The notes beneath the pieces were generated by a model. The model searched no databases and had not been told where the DNA came from. It saw only the letters and a program-made list of their open reading frames with translations. Position numbers and translations under genes: made by a program. A DNA stretch of 64,000 nt. Source: Pedobacter mucosus. Its GTDB lineage: Bacteria; Bacteroidota; Bacteroidia; Sphingobacteriales; Sphingobacteriaceae. Position 1 is the first letter of the stretch. Every line of letters starts with the position of its first letter. Location: assembly GCF_022200785.1 (NCBI RefSeq), contig NZ_CP087585.1, forward strand, positions 1,984,001-2,048,000, in the 5' to 3' direction. This document shows positions 27,258 to 37,629 of this stretch, one piece after another.

Positions 27258-30200
27258 TTAATCAGCAGCCACTGGATTCATCTGAATATCCAACTTTGCA
27301 AACTTTAAAACCTCAACACTTGGAAAGCCGAAATCCTCTACTACTTTTCCTAGAATCAAATAGCAACCTTTCCCTTTAAAAGGATACATGGGCGTTGTGT
27401 TGGGAAAATGTGTTGTGTCAAAAAAATCGCCATTTTTATCTAAAAAAGTACCAAACCACATTTTGGTGTTTTTAATGGTATGAACTGTTTTTTCACAAAC
27501 ATAATTCCCAACCATTTTAACAGTTTTTCCAATATTATTATTTAAATCCGCGGCCATAACATCTCCCCTATAATCGGTTTTCAAAAAATCGAACATATTG
27601 AAGTTTAAAGGAAAATCAAGGAGCTCGAGTTCAGTATAAGCATCTTCGAGCGCAGAGTTTTCCAACTTAGGCAGGGTATATTCTTTGTGTTCGATATTAA
27701 ATAATTCAGCTGTGTTTAGTCGCTTTTGACTATGGCCTAAATAAGTGTAAATCTCCCATAATAAAGTCTTTTTATCTTTTCCTGTAAACCGTAAAGCGCC
27801 GAGTCTTATTAAGAGAATCGCTTGTTCAAGTGTGATTTGGGTTCTTTTTACAAACTCCTCTAAATCTTTAAATGGTCCGTTTAAGTTACGTTCTTGCGGA
27901 ATGCACTGAATAAATTTATTTTCTAATCCTTGCACACCTATGAAACCCAAATAAGCGTCATTCCCTTTGATATTTACCACTTCATCGCTTCGATTTACAC
28001 AAGGCAAATGAACATTTGCACCTGTTTTTTGCAACTCATGAACATAAACCCAGCGGGTATAAAAACCGCCATAATTATTTAATACGGCCACCATAAATTC
28101 TTTAGGATAATAAGTTTTAAGGTATAAACTTTGGTAACTTTCTACAGCAAACGACGCCGAATGTGCTTTAGAAAAACTATAACCAGCGAACGAAGATACT
28201 TGTCGCCACACTTCTTTAGTCGTTTCTTCATCACGTCCTAATCTCTTTGCATGATCAAAAAATCGTTGAACCAATTTATCAAACTCTAATTTCGACCTAT
28301 ACTTTCCGCTCATCGCCCTGCGTAGAATATCTGCATCAGCTAAGCCTAAACCTGCATAATGATGACAAATCTTGATTACATCTTCTTGGTAAACCATTAC
28401 ACCGAAAGTTTCCTCTAGCTGCTCTTTCATCACCGGATGCAAATATTTTACCTGTTCTGGAGCATGATAACTTTGAATATATGTTTTCATCATCCCAGAA
28501 CTTGCCACACCCGGCCGGATTATAGAACTGGCGGCTACCAACGTTAAATAGTCATCGCAGGTTAGTTTTTTTAATAACTGGCGCATGGCTGGAGATTCGA
28601 TATAAAAACATCCAATAGGTTGACCTTCCCTTAGCTCTGCATTCAATTTTGGATCTTTTTTAAATTTCGGAAAATCATGAATATCAACATCACGACCACA
28701 ATTTTCCTTAATTATTTTAACTGCCTCTCTGATATGTCCAATTCCTCTTTGACTCAAAATATCGAATTTTTCATAGCCAATAGCTTCTGCTTCATACATA
28801 TCCCATTGTACTGTCGGAAAACCTTTAGGCGGCAAATCTAATGCGGTATAATAAGTAATCGGTTCTTCAGAAATTAAAATTCCACCAGCATGTATAGAGC
28901 GCTGGTTTGGCATATCTTTCATCAGCTGATGAACAAATTTGAGCTTTTGATAAGTCGGATTTAGCAGATTTTCACGTTCCTTAGTTGGATCGGTAAAACT
29001 ATCTATCTCACCTTTCGGCAACCCCAAAACTTTTCCGATTTCACGAATAATAGCACGATCTTTAAACGTGCTCATAGTACCTAAAAACGCAACATGGCCA
29101 GTTGGGTAACGATTGAATATATATTGTTGAATTACGCCACGCTCATCCCAAGAAAAATCAATATCAAAATCCGGCGGACTCGTTCTTTTCTCATTAAGAA
29201 ATCGCTCAAAATATAGATCAAGCTCGATAGGATCAACATCCGTAATTCGTAAACAATATGCAACAATACTATTTGCACCAGAACCACGACCAACATGATA
29301 AAATTTGCATTTCTCGATTGCGAACCGGATAATATCAAACGTAATCAGGAAATAAGCACAATAATCTAATGCTTCTATTACTTTCAATTCTTTTTCAACA
29401 CGCTTCCTGGCTTCTTCATTATTTAATCCATACCTGTATGCTAAACCTTTGTAAGCAAGTCGTTTGAGTAAAACTGTATCAGCTTTGCAGCCTGTCTTGG
29501 TATAGGTTTTCTTATTTTTAGAAAATTTGCCACCAGAAATATATCCATCCATGGAGCAGGCATTTAAAAGTTTCGCTGTATTTTCTATAATAAATGGATA
29601 TTCTGAAAACTGATTTTTTAACTCTTCCTCACTTATAAATTTTTCTTTTTTTGAGCATTTATCCTCATCAGAAACCATGGTTAATAAAGTGCTTAAACTT
29701 ACAGCTCTTAGGTATTCATGTAACCGATATTCGTATTTATCGCTAATGGTAACTGGATGCCAGATTACCAGTTTATCTCGAAGATTCGATATTGGGAGCG
29801 CATATAATAAATTCAATTGTTCCTGACGGATCGCTAAAAACTCGTTTGCCCTTAAATCCCGTTGATGACCCTTAGAAAAAGGATACAAAACAAATATATT
29901 CTCAAACTGTGGCGCTTCTAATGGAAGTGAATGTTCGTTTAAGTTGTGCCAGGTTAAAAAGTCATTCAACTCTTTCATTCCTTCTTTGTTTTGGGCAATG
30001 CCGATATATAATAACTGATTATTTAAGCGGAATTCGATTCCTGTAATCGGCTTGATTAAATAAGGATCATTTCCATTGTCGCTGTCTGATTTCTCTACTT
30101 TTATTTTTTGTTTTTCGCATTGGCGGATAAACTCCATCGCACCCGTGGAATTATTGATATCAGTTAAAACAAGTTGCCGAATACCTAAAGCACGAGCCTG

Positions 30201-30269
30201 CTTAACAATTCCTTTTATATCAATTGTTCCGTATTTGAGGCTATATGAAGAATGTACATTAAGAAACAT
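27258..30269 (-). CDS. DNA polymerase III alpha subunit, short error-prone (DnaE2-like) type
   Basis: 1003 residues, shorter than replicative DnaE (about 1150-1200). It has an N-terminal PHP domain with a degenerate start (LNVHSSYSLKYGT), GRGSGANSIVAYCL, and the C-family catalytic aspartates in PPDFDIDFSW. A helix-hairpin-helix region and OB-type fold follow near the C-terminus (VKMVGNYVCEK). It sits 185 nt downstream of dinB on the same strand. This layout resembles the DnaE2/Y-polymerase mutagenesis cassettes of other bacteria. It is unlikely to be the main replicase. Confidence 0.88.
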   Translation of the reverse strand: MFLNVHSSYSLKYGTIDIKGIVKQARALGIRQLVLTDINNSTGAMEFIRQCEKQKIKVEKSDSDNGNDPYLIKPITGIEFRLNNQLLYIGIAQNKEGMKELNDFLTWHNLNEHSLPLEAPQFENIFVLYPFSKGHQRDLRANEFLAIRQEQLNLLYALPISNLRDKLVIWHPVTISDKYEYRLHEYLRAVSLSTLLTMVSDEDKCSKKEKFISEEELKNQFSEYPFIIENTAKLLNACSMDGYISGGKFSKNKKTYTKTGCKADTVLLKRLAYKGLAYRYGLNNEEARKRVEKELKVIEALDYCAYFLITFDIIRFAIEKCKFYHVGRGSGANSIVAYCLRITDVDPIELDLYFERFLNEKRTSPPDFDIDFSWDERGVIQQYIFNRYPTGHVAFLGTMSTFKDRAIIREIGKVLGLPKGEIDSFTDPTKERENLLNPTYQKLKFVHQLMKDMPNQRSIHAGGILISEEPITYYTALDLPPKGFPTVQWDMYEAEAIGYEKFDILSQRGIGHIREAVKIIKENCGRDVDIHDFPKFKKDPKLNAELREGQPIGCFYIESPAMRQLLKKLTCDDYLTLVAASSIIRPGVASSGMMKTYIQSYHAPEQVKYLHPVMKEQLEETFGVMVYQEDVIKICHHYAGLGLADADILRRAMSGKYRSKLEFDKLVQRFFDHAKRLGRDEETTKEVWRQVSSFAGYSFSKAHSASFAVESYQSLYLKTYYPKEFMVAVLNNYGGFYTRWVYVHELQKTGANVHLPCVNRSDEVVNIKGNDAYLGFIGVQGLENKFIQCIPQERNLNGPFKDLEEFVKRTQITLEQAILLIRLGALRFTGKDKKTLLWEIYTYLGHSQKRLNTAELFNIEHKEYTLPKLENSALEDAYTELELLDFPLNFNMFDFLKTDYRGDVMAADLNNNIGKTVKMVGNYVCEKTVHTIKNTKMWFGTFLDKNGDFFDTTHFPNTTPMYPFKGKGCYLILGKVVEDFGFPSVEVLKFAKLDIQMNPVAAD

Positions 30270-30454
30270 ATTCAGTTGGCAGTTGCCTGTTTTGTATGTG
30301 TTGGCTAATAAAACAGCTTAAAAGTTTTATTCATATCGTCGGTTAGTCACCGACTATGGAATTTAAACATAAATCATTCTCAATGTCAGGAAAAATGCTG
30401 AATCAAATTCCGCGTGAAGACCGTCTTGAACGATGCATTAATTAACTAAAAAAA

Positions 30455-31768
30455 CTATCCATCCAATTTTGTTGCTGTTCCTAAATCAGAATTAATAAAG
30501 GTTCTGATTCTCGATTTTTTTCGTTCTTCAACATTTTCATTTTCGTCGCCCAATTTATTTTCAGCTATTTTCTTCCGAGGATTGAACTTGATTACCTTAC
30601 CATTTTTATCTCTTTCAGGTCCTTTTACAATGCAGGCCTTTACTACTGATTCTATACCGTAGTGTGCCCGCACCTTATCCATAGCCTGATACAAATCGTA
30701 TTCAACCTCTGAAGTATGATACAAACCAATTTGCTCGAAACCACTTACCAAATGTGAAAGTTTAACGCCGATTAACCGGAGTAACATTCGCTTGGAATAG
30801 AGTTTTTTAAAAAGATCATGAGCTTTATTTATTAAAAAAGAATCTAATGCAGTATAAGGAATTCGAGCTTGTTGGGTTACCGTTTCGAAATTTGAATAAC
30901 GAATGGTAACTGTAATACAGGCTGTTAATTTTTGTTGGCTTCGCAAATCAAAGGTGAGATTGGTAACCATTCCACTAAGTATGGCTTTCATTTTAGAAAT
31001 ATCCATGCTATCACTTTCAAAAGTAGTTTGCGTACCAATCGATTTTCGTTCCCGATATGGAACCACGGGCGATAAATCTATTCCGTTTGCTTTTTGTGAA
31101 AGACCTAAGCCATGTTGACCTAAAATTTTAAACATTAAATCTCGGGGAATTTCGGCTAAAGTTTGAATTTTGCGAACACCCATTTCACTGAGCTTTTTAT
31201 AAGTGGCATCGCCAATTCCTGGTATTTTATGAACTGCCAAGGGATTTAAAAAGGGACGAACTTCTGGAAAAGGGATTTCTCGTTCGCCGTTCGGCTTACA
31301 TTCATTTGTTCCTATTTTTGCCACTGTTTTATTGACAGATAATCCAAAAGAAATAGGCAAGCCCATTTCTTTTATAATGGTTTGCCTTAATTCCGAGGCG
31401 AATTTCATGCAACCGAAAAACCTGTCCATGCCGGTCATATCAATAAAATGTTCATCGATACTTGCCTTTTCAAACAGTGGAACCCGCTCAGAAATAATTT
31501 CTGTAATTTCATGGGAAGCTTTAGAATAATCATCCATGTTGCCTCTGACAAAAATTGCCTGCGGACATAGTTGCTTTGCCATTCTACCCGGCATAGCCGC
31601 ATGAACACCATATTTGCGAGCTTCGTAACTGCATGAAGTCACAACTCCTCGATCGGAACTTCCACCAACGATAACAGGCTTACCAACTAAATCAGGATTT
31701 TTCCTTAACTCAACGGAAACAAAAAATGCATCCTGATCCATATGAATTATTTGTCTTTCCATGTCCAT
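30455..31768 (-). CDS. dinB: DNA polymerase IV (Y family, DinB)
   Basis: 437 residues. The catalytic acidic residues are in HMDQDAFFVSVE and in KASIDEHFID. Palm, fingers, thumb (KIPGIGDATYKKL) and little-finger domains follow in order. The C-terminal tail is basic and somewhat extended. SIDEHFID replaces the more common SIDEAYLD. It bypasses DNA lesions; partnership with the downstream DnaE-like gene is inferred from order. A perfect inverted repeat lies about 96 bp upstream. Confidence 0.95.
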   Translation of the reverse strand: MDMERQIIHMDQDAFFVSVELRKNPDLVGKPVIVGGSSDRGVVTSCSYEARKYGVHAAMPGRMAKQLCPQAIFVRGNMDDYSKASHEITEIISERVPLFEKASIDEHFIDMTGMDRFFGCMKFASELRQTIIKEMGLPISFGLSVNKTVAKIGTNECKPNGEREIPFPEVRPFLNPLAVHKIPGIGDATYKKLSEMGVRKIQTLAEIPRDLMFKILGQHGLGLSQKANGIDLSPVVPYRERKSIGTQTTFESDSMDISKMKAILSGMVTNLTFDLRSQQKLTACITVTIRYSNFETVTQQARIPYTALDSFLINKAHDLFKKLYSKRMLLRLIGVKLSHLVSGFEQIGLYHTSEVEYDLYQAMDKVRAHYGIESVVKACIVKGPERDKNGKVIKFNPRKKIAENKLGDENENVEERKKSRIRTFINSDLGTATKLDG

Positions 31769-31863
31769 TATTGCCCAATTAATTTAAACTTGATTCTCGA
31801 TTAACCAAAATTACTAATATATTTAGTTTTAAATTCTTTTTTTACGGACAACTTATTAACAAA

Positions 31864-31882
31864 ATACTAACAATTTTAGTAT
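31864..31882. promoter_or_regulatory. Perfect inverted repeat upstream of dinB (candidate damage-response operator)
   Basis: ATACTAA (31864-31870), five bases, TTAGTAT (31876-31882). A possible minus-strand -7 box TAATTTTG lies nearer dinB. The size and symmetry suit a LexA-like or other dimeric repressor. The assignment to DNA damage is inference from the neighbouring polymerases. Confidence 0.45.
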
Positions 31883-32041
31883 AATAAAAGGCCTTTATCT
31901 TAAAAAAATTTCTAAAGATGGCTTCAAGAAATTTCAATTAAAATATTTTATTTACTGCATTGCAATAAAAAATGATTGGCAAATTTTGCAAACCTTTATT
32001 GAATGATATTTGTTTAAATCGTATATTAAAAACATCGTATC

Positions 32042-32227
32042 ATGGAAAACAAAAATCAAGAAAATAAACCTGAGGATAATAAAGAGAAAAAAGCTTCGTC
32101 GGAAGAAAAGGCAACTTTTGATTCTAATGGAAAGGGTGAGTCAGAAAAATTTGGACAGGCAGGTTCAACGCCTAATGAATCTGGCGAAGAAGATGGTGTG
32201 GGGACTGTAAATAAAGATACAAAATAA
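32042..32227 (+). CDS. Small acidic, probably disordered protein (61 residues)
   Basis: A hydrophilic protein rich in Glu, Lys, Asn, Gly and Ser, without Cys, Trp or hydrophobic core. I chose this frame over the overlapping 66-codon frame at 32010 because the latter is Lys/Arg-rich without normal composition. It may be a stress-type disordered protein. A hairpin (ATGAGAGAT / ATCTCTCAT) follows its stop. Confidence 0.6.
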   Translation: MENKNQENKPEDNKEKKASSEEKATFDSNGKGESEKFGQAGSTPNESGEEDGVGTVNKDTK

Positions 32228-32230
32228 CAA

Positions 32231-32261
32231 TATGAGAGATGAGATTTACTTATCTCTCATA
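32231..32261. terminator. Hairpin between convergent small ORF and response regulator
   Basis: TATGAGAGAT and ATCTCTCATA form a 10-bp stem, but without a long T-run. It overlaps the end of the response-regulator gene. Confidence 0.5.
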
Positions 32262-32897
32262 AATACTCATTTTTTCAGCAAGTTCAATTATGCTCTTAAT
32301 TTTCAATTTTTGAAAAAGCCTTAATTTATAAGTACTTACTGTTCCCATTTGAAGGTGAAGTTGGTTTGAAATTTCCAATACCCCTATACCTTTCGTTAGC
32401 AGCTCGGCAACTTCTAATTCTCTACCAGAAAGTTTTGTGAAAGGATTATCAACGTCGTTTCCTAAAATACTATTGAACATATTCTCTTTTACATTTCTGC
32501 TCGAATAACGGCTTCCAGCTAATATAGTGGTGATTGCCGTAACGATTTCTGACTCTTCGGCATTTTTAGTTAAATAACCTGAAGCACCAGATTTTAAATA
32601 AGGTACGGCGTAAATGTTTTCATTTAAGGATGAAAACACTAATATTTTAGCATTTGGCTGAACCAATTTAATTTGATCAATAACTTTTAAATTGTTTCCT
32701 CCAGGTAAGTTAACATCAATGATTACCAAATTTGGTGATTTCTCAATTTCTACCAAAGCCTTTTCTAAAGATGACGCTTCAATAATTTGAACACCTCCCC
32801 AAAAATCCGAAATTAAGCTTTTAAGTCCACGACGAATAATTTCGTGGTCATCTGCAATAAGGACAGTAAAAGAACTTACAGTATTTTTCGTTTTCAT
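32250..32897 (-). CDS. NarL/FixJ-type response regulator
   Basis: 215 residues from the ATG at 32897; a TTG frame opening at 32918 is less likely. The N-terminal receiver has the acidic pair in IADDHE and phospho-Asp in VIIDVN. The conserved Thr/Ser and Lys regions follow. The C-terminal LuxR-type HTH contains SGRELEVAELLTKG and TVSTYKLRLFQKL. No histidine kinase gene is near, so it is an orphan. Confidence 0.93.
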   Translation of the reverse strand: MKTKNTVSSFTVLIADDHEIIRRGLKSLISDFWGGVQIIEASSLEKALVEIEKSPNLVIIDVNLPGGNNLKVIDQIKLVQPNAKILVFSSLNENIYAVPYLKSGASGYLTKNAEESEIVTAITTILAGSRYSSRNVKENMFNSILGNDVDNPFTKLSGRELEVAELLTKGIGVLEISNQLHLQMGTVSTYKLRLFQKLKIKSIIELAEKMSIYER

Positions 32898-33270
32898 TGT
32901 ATATAAAATATGCGGCAATGTAGTAAAAGTTATTTAAATCTACAGGAAAGCAGTCTTTTTTTAGCCTCACCTTGTAAACTTTATTATACACATTTCTCTA
33001 TTCTATACATTAACTGTATTTAAAAGGCTATCAATTGTTACTTTGTGAAAATCAAAATAATTGTTTTAAATGTTAGTATGCACACATCTTGAAATTTTAG
33101 TCATAAAAATTCATTCAAAATCTATATTCGAATAATGTTGATAGCAAACGTGAAGACAGCATAAATGAACCGTTGGAAAGTGAACAAAAATATATAAGTT
33201 ATCATACGGGCTTACCCCTAGATAAATTAATAGCCATTAATTACAGAAAATTTAACTTTGAAATAGTTGT
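32898..33270. other. Intergenic gap without recognisable gene
   Basis: 373 nt between the response regulator and the Crp/Fnr gene. Very AT-rich. I see no ORF with protein-like composition, no clear tandem repeat and no strong terminator. Confidence 0.6.
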
Positions 33271-33885
33271 TTAGATTTTGGCTCTTATCCTACTTAAGGT
33301 TTCTAAACGAACACCAAGAAAAGAGGCAATATGTTTTAACGAAACACGGTTAATGAGTTGGGGAAAGGAAATTAAAAATCTTTTATACCTTTTTTCTGCA
33401 GACGAAATCCTACATAGAAAAGCCCTTTCTTCTGCAGACCGATAATGCATTTCCATCATTTTTCTACCTACAACATTGGCTTCAGGAAAGTTTTCATAAA
33501 GATATTCCGTCAATATGTGCGGTATTGCAATCAAATCAACATCTTCTAAAGCTTGTAAATATTCGTCAGAATCGCCTTCTGTCCAAAGGTTTCTAATGGT
33601 ACCAACAATTTCGTTTTCTTTTGATATCCAGGTAGTTATTTCTGCGTTACCTTCTTTAACAAACCCTCGCACCACACCTTTTATAATAAGAAAAAGATAT
33701 TTATTGCGATCTATAGGAGAAACCAGATATTTATTTTTTTTGTAAGATACAGGGAAAGTATGTTGATTGATTCTCCTTTCGATTTCCTCGTTTAATGGAT
33801 GAAATTTTTTGAAAATTGATATCAGGGGAGAAAAATTATTATATTTCTTCCACCTATCTTCATCAGACAAATTTACTGCGATCAT
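33271..33885 (-). CDS. Crp/Fnr-family transcriptional regulator
   Basis: 204 residues. The N-terminal cNMP-binding-like beta-roll (about 30-130, with YLFLIIKGVVRGFVKEGN) is followed by a dimerisation helix and a C-terminal HTH ending HIASFLGVRLETLSRIRAKI. No Fnr-type Cys cluster is seen. The cNMP arginine motif is not obvious, so the effector is unknown. It stands alone. Confidence 0.9.
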   Translation of the reverse strand: MIAVNLSDEDRWKKYNNFSPLISIFKKFHPLNEEIERRINQHTFPVSYKKNKYLVSPIDRNKYLFLIIKGVVRGFVKEGNAEITTWISKENEIVGTIRNLWTEGDSDEYLQALEDVDLIAIPHILTEYLYENFPEANVVGRKMMEMHYRSAEERAFLCRISSAEKRYKRFLISFPQLINRVSLKHIASFLGVRLETLSRIRAKI

Positions 33886-34006
33886 TTATTTTCTGTAAGG
33901 ATAGATTTTAATACTAAGCAATTGTAACATTACGTTGTAATTAGTGTAATAATAAGAAGATAGATTTAAAAAAAGAATTTTTTCTTAACATTCTTTTTTT
34001 ATCCTA

Positions 34007-34804
34007 TTATAATTGTTTTTCTACACCTAAACCAAACAGGGCAAAATCATATTTAACTGGGTCGTTAACATCAAATTGCTTTAACTGTTCGGTAAGTTCT
34101 AAAGCAGTAAGCCAATCCGTTTGCTTCCTTTTTATTAAATTAAGTAACCTTGCAACACGATCTACATGAACATCGCAAGGACAAATTAAATCTGTCGCAT
34201 TTATTTTGTTCCAAATTCCAAAATCAACACCGTTATTATCTTTTCTAACCATCCATCGTAAAAACATATTTAAACGTTTGCAAGTAGATTTCTGACTTGG
34301 AGAGGAAATGTGCTTCTTTGTTCGATGTGGAAAATCTTCCAAAGAAAAAAAATATCGCCTGAAATGATTTAAGGAATCTTCAACGCTAACTTTTGGAAAC
34401 TTTGACTGCGTTTTATTGCTTTCAAAAGGGCTCGGAAGAAATGCCTCTTCTAAACTATTAGAAGTGCTATAATGATGTTTAAAAAATGAAGTAAAATATA
34501 GTAAATCGGTATCGTTAAAAGTTCTATGTTTAAATTGAAGCAGGTTTTTTAAATCATTATCATTATGGTTTAACATAAAATCGAAAGGAGAATTGTCCAT
34601 TCGCTCCATTAATTCACGACATTTATTGATAATAGTTTTCCGCTGTCCCCATGCTAATATTGCAGCGAAAAAACCCGCTATCTCAATATCCTGCTTCTTC
34701 TTGAATAAATGAGGAATGCATATTGGATCATTTGTAATAAAATCCGGTCGGTTATATTGGTCTACCTTTAAATCGAGAAAATTTTTGAGCTCTAAAAAAT
34801 CCAT
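34007..34804 (-). CDS. TIGR02757 family protein (DUF2400)
   Basis: 265 residues matching a conserved Bacteroidota family of unknown function. Hallmarks are FFAAILAWGQRKTIINKC and the later CPCDVHVDRVARLL. The helical composition resembles an HhH/DNA-glycosylase-like fold, but activity is not established. It is downstream of the cystathionine gene after a terminator-like hairpin. Confidence 0.88.
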   Translation of the reverse strand: MDFLELKNFLDLKVDQYNRPDFITNDPICIPHLFKKKQDIEIAGFFAAILAWGQRKTIINKCRELMERMDNSPFDFMLNHNDNDLKNLLQFKHRTFNDTDLLYFTSFFKHHYSTSNSLEEAFLPSPFESNKTQSKFPKVSVEDSLNHFRRYFFSLEDFPHRTKKHISSPSQKSTCKRLNMFLRWMVRKDNNGVDFGIWNKINATDLICPCDVHVDRVARLLNLIKRKQTDWLTALELTEQLKQFDVNDPVKYDFALFGLGVEKQL

Positions 34805-34812
34805 TATTATAA

Positions 34813-34856
34813 CTAAAAATCATCCGATGAAATAATTAACTCATCGAATGATTTAT
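34813..34856 (-). terminator. Intrinsic terminator after the cystathionine synthase/lyase gene
   Basis: On the minus strand AATCATTCGATGA and TCATCGGATGATT form a long stem with one mismatch, followed by TTT. Confidence 0.75.
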
Positions 34857-34898
34857 TGTATTACTGCGAAAAAAAAAATTTCGCGTGAAAAGAGTAAA

Positions 34899-36038
34899 TT
34901 ACTTCAAAGCGTTTTCTAAATCTTCAAGTAAATCTTCCACATCTTCTACGCCTACACTTAAACGTAACAAATTATCTGTTACCCCAACTTTCTCTCTCTC
35001 TTCTTTTGGAATTGATCCATGCGTCATTGAAGCAGGGTGATTAATTAAAGACTCAACACCACCTAGCGATTCTGCCAAGGTAAACACTTTAAAATTCGAT
35101 GATATTCTGAAAGTTTCTTGCAAATCAGCATCTTTTAATGAAATTGAAATCATTCCACCAAAGCCACGCATTTGCTTCTTAGCAACATCATAATTAGGAT
35201 GATCTTCAAATCCAGGCCAATAAATTTTATCAATTTTAGGATGCTTCTTTAAATAATGAGCAATCTTTTCGCCATTTTCACAATGTGCTTTCATTCTTAA
35301 ATGAAGCGTTTTTATTCCCCTTAAAACTAAGAAGCAATCTTGCGGACCAGGTGTGGCGCCGCATGCGTTGTATATAAACCAAAGGTCCTTATAAAGTTGT
35401 TCATCACTAGTAACCAAGGCCCCCATAACTACATCAGAGTGGCCGCCGATATATTTTGTAACCGAATGCATTACAATATCTGCACCTAAATCAATTGGAT
35501 TTTGCAAATATGGAGATGCGAAGGTATTATCAACTGCAAGTATCAGATTTTTTTCTTTCGTTATTTTAGCTATTCCTTCAATGTCAACGATTTGCATGGT
35601 AGGATTAGTAGGCGTTTCAATCCATACTAACTTCGTTTTGTCATTAAGATATGGCAATACATTTTCTGGTTTGGATAAGTCAAGAAAATGAAACTTTATC
35701 CCGTATTTGGAAAATATTTTTGTAAAAATTCGATAAGAACCGCCGTATAAATCATTACCTGTAATTACTTCATCGCCAGGTGATAAAAGTTTTAATACCG
35801 CGTCGGTAGCGCCCATACCGCTAGAAAATGCCAATCCGTATTTTGCATTTTCTAAAGCAGCTAAACAATCTTCAAGTGCTTTTCTAGTTGGGTTTGTTCC
35901 TCTAGAATACTCATATCCTTTATTATCGCCAGGCGATTTTTGCCAGTACGTAGATGTTTGATAAATGGGTGTCATTACAGCACCTGTTGTTGGATCTGGT
36001 TCCTGACCAGCATGTATAGCTTTTGTTGCGAATTTCAT
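34899..36038 (-). CDS. Cystathionine gamma-synthase/lyase (trans-sulfuration PLP enzyme)
   Basis: 379 residues of the Cys/Met-metabolism PLP family. Markers are the TPIYQTSTY start, YSRGTNPTR, the PLP lysine in HSVTKYIGGHSD, and SLGGVESLINHPA. It makes or cleaves cystathionine in Met/Cys exchange. MetB versus gamma-lyase cannot be separated by sequence alone. It lies 118 nt downstream of proS on the same strand. Confidence 0.94.
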   Translation of the reverse strand: MKFATKAIHAGQEPDPTTGAVMTPIYQTSTYWQKSPGDNKGYEYSRGTNPTRKALEDCLAALENAKYGLAFSSGMGATDAVLKLLSPGDEVITGNDLYGGSYRIFTKIFSKYGIKFHFLDLSKPENVLPYLNDKTKLVWIETPTNPTMQIVDIEGIAKITKEKNLILAVDNTFASPYLQNPIDLGADIVMHSVTKYIGGHSDVVMGALVTSDEQLYKDLWFIYNACGATPGPQDCFLVLRGIKTLHLRMKAHCENGEKIAHYLKKHPKIDKIYWPGFEDHPNYDVAKKQMRGFGGMISISLKDADLQETFRISSNFKVFTLAESLGGVESLINHPASMTHGSIPKEEREKVGVTDNLLRLSVGVEDVEDLLEDLENALK

Positions 36039-36156
36039 TTTTAAGAAATTGTATTAGGATAAATGTACAAAGTATCAGGGCGGGATTTAAAAACCTCAAT
36101 TCTGATACTATTTTTAATAATTATTGTTAAAATCAAGCCTTCAAAGTCACGATTTA

Positions 36157-37629
36157 TTAATATGCTCTTGCGAACAATACCCTTTGAACAGACGGTTGGC
36201 CAGAATAAATACAAACACCATCTTCAAGTGCATTATCCAATGGTATACAACGAATAGTCGCTTTTGTCTCCTCTTTTATCTTTTGCTCCGTTTCTGGCGT
36301 TCCGTCCCAATGAGCAGATATAAAACCAGCTTTGCCATCTAACAACTCTTTAAATTCTTCGTAACTATTTGCTTTTGTAATGTGATCATCCCTAAATGCT
36401 AATGCTTTATTATACATGCAGGTTTGAATATCTTCCAATAATTTCACGATATAAATATCCAAGCCTTCTTGAGGAATGGTTTGCTTTAATTTTGTATCAC
36501 GACGAGCAACTTCAACAGTTTTATTTTCTAAATCACGGCCACCAATAGCGATACGAATAGGCACACCTTTTAATTCATAATCTGCAAATTTAAACCCCGG
36601 ACGCTGCGTATCTCTATTATCATATTTCACGGAAATGTCGAAACCTTTTAAACGCATTGAAAGTTCGTTTACATAGGCGGTGATATTTGCTAAATCTTCA
36701 TCATTTCTATAAATAGGAATAATGACTACCTGAATTGGCGCCAATTTTGGTGGAATAATTAAGCCAGAATCATCACTATGTGCCATAACTAAAGCGCCCA
36801 TTAAACGGGTTGATACGCCCCATGATGAAGCCCAAACATGTTCCAATTTACCCTCTTTACTCGTAAACTTAACATCAAAAGCCTTGGCAAAATTTTGTCC
36901 TAAAAAGTGCGATGTACCTGCTTGAAGCGCTTTACCATCTTGCATTAATGCTTCGATACAATAAGTATCTAAAGCGCCTGCAAAGCGCTCATTAGCAGTT
37001 TTTTTTCCTCTAATTACAGGAACTGCTAACCAGTTTTCGGCAAAATCAGCATAAACATGCAACATGCGTTCAGTTTCTTCAATTGCTTCTTGCGAAGTTG
37101 CGTGAGCGGTATGCCCCTCCTGCCATAAAAATTCTGCAGTACGTAAAAACAAACGAGTCCGCATTTCCCAACGAACAACATTTGCCCATTGATTAATCAA
37201 AAGTGGTAAATCTCGGTAAGACTGAATCCAACCCTTATAAGTGTTCCAAATAATAGTTTCTGACGTAGGGCGAACGATTAATTCTTCTTCTAATTTTGCC
37301 GTTTCATCAACCACAATATTTCCATTGCCATCGTTTTTTAAACGATAATGTGTCACAACTGCACATTCAGTGGCAAAGCCTTCAACATGAGAAGCTTCTT
37401 TAGAAAAAAATGACTTAGGAATGAACAAAGGAAAATAGGCATTGCTATGACCTGTATCTTTAAACATCTTATCTAGAACGGCTTGCATTTTTTCCCATAT
37501 AGCATAGCCATTTGGCTTGATTACCATGCAACCACGCACTGCAGAGTGTTCTGCTAAATCTGCCTTGATCACAATATCATTATACCATTGGGAATAATCT
37601 GATTCTCTACTTGTAATTTCTTTGCTCAT
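36157..37629 (-). CDS. proS: Prolyl-tRNA synthetase (eukaryote/archaea-like short type)
   Basis: 490 residues from the ATG at 37629; the frame stays open 18 codons further but the family starts here ([15 protein letters not shown]). It is a class II synthetase without the large bacterial editing insertion, the ProS3 type common in Bacteroidota. Motif 2 is the [19 protein letters not shown] region (RxxEF). An anticodon-binding domain and a C-terminal zinc-type domain follow. It charges tRNA-Pro. Confidence 0.96.
   Translation of the reverse strand: MSKEITSRESDYSQWYNDIVIKADLAEHSAVRGCMVIKPNGYAIWEKMQAVLDKMFKDTGHSNAYFPLFIPKSFFSKEASHVEGFATECAVVTHYRLKNDGNGNIVVDETAKLEEELIVRPTSETIIWNTYKGWIQSYRDLPLLINQWANVVRWEMRTRLFLRTAEFLWQEGHTAHATSQEAIEETERMLHVYADFAENWLAVPVIRGKKTANERFAGALDTYCIEALMQDGKALQAGTSHFLGQNFAKAFDVKFTSKEGKLEHVWASSWGVSTRLMGALVMAHSDDSGLIIPPKLAPIQVVIIPIYRNDEDLANITAYVNELSMRLKGFDISVKYDNRDTQRPGFKFADYELKGVPIRIAIGGRDLENKTVEVARRDTKLKQTIPQEGLDIYIVKLLEDIQTCMYNKALAFRDDHITKANSYEEFKELLDGKAGFISAHWDGTPETEQKIKEETKATIRCIPLDNALEDGVCIYSGQPSVQRVLFARAY

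Noticed and set aside
32010..32210. 66-codon frame overlapping the small acidic gene
   Set aside because: Lys/Arg-rich frame-shifted reading; the 32042 frame has a more plausible hydrophilic composition and its own stop before the hairpin.
32898..33270. Possible small RNA or gene in the gap upstream of the response regulator
   Set aside because: Looked for short ORFs, terminator hairpins and consensus promoters; nothing convincing.
36063..36257. 64-codon plus-strand frame between the cystathionine gene and proS
   Set aside because: Mostly antisense to the proS 3' end; no protein-like features.
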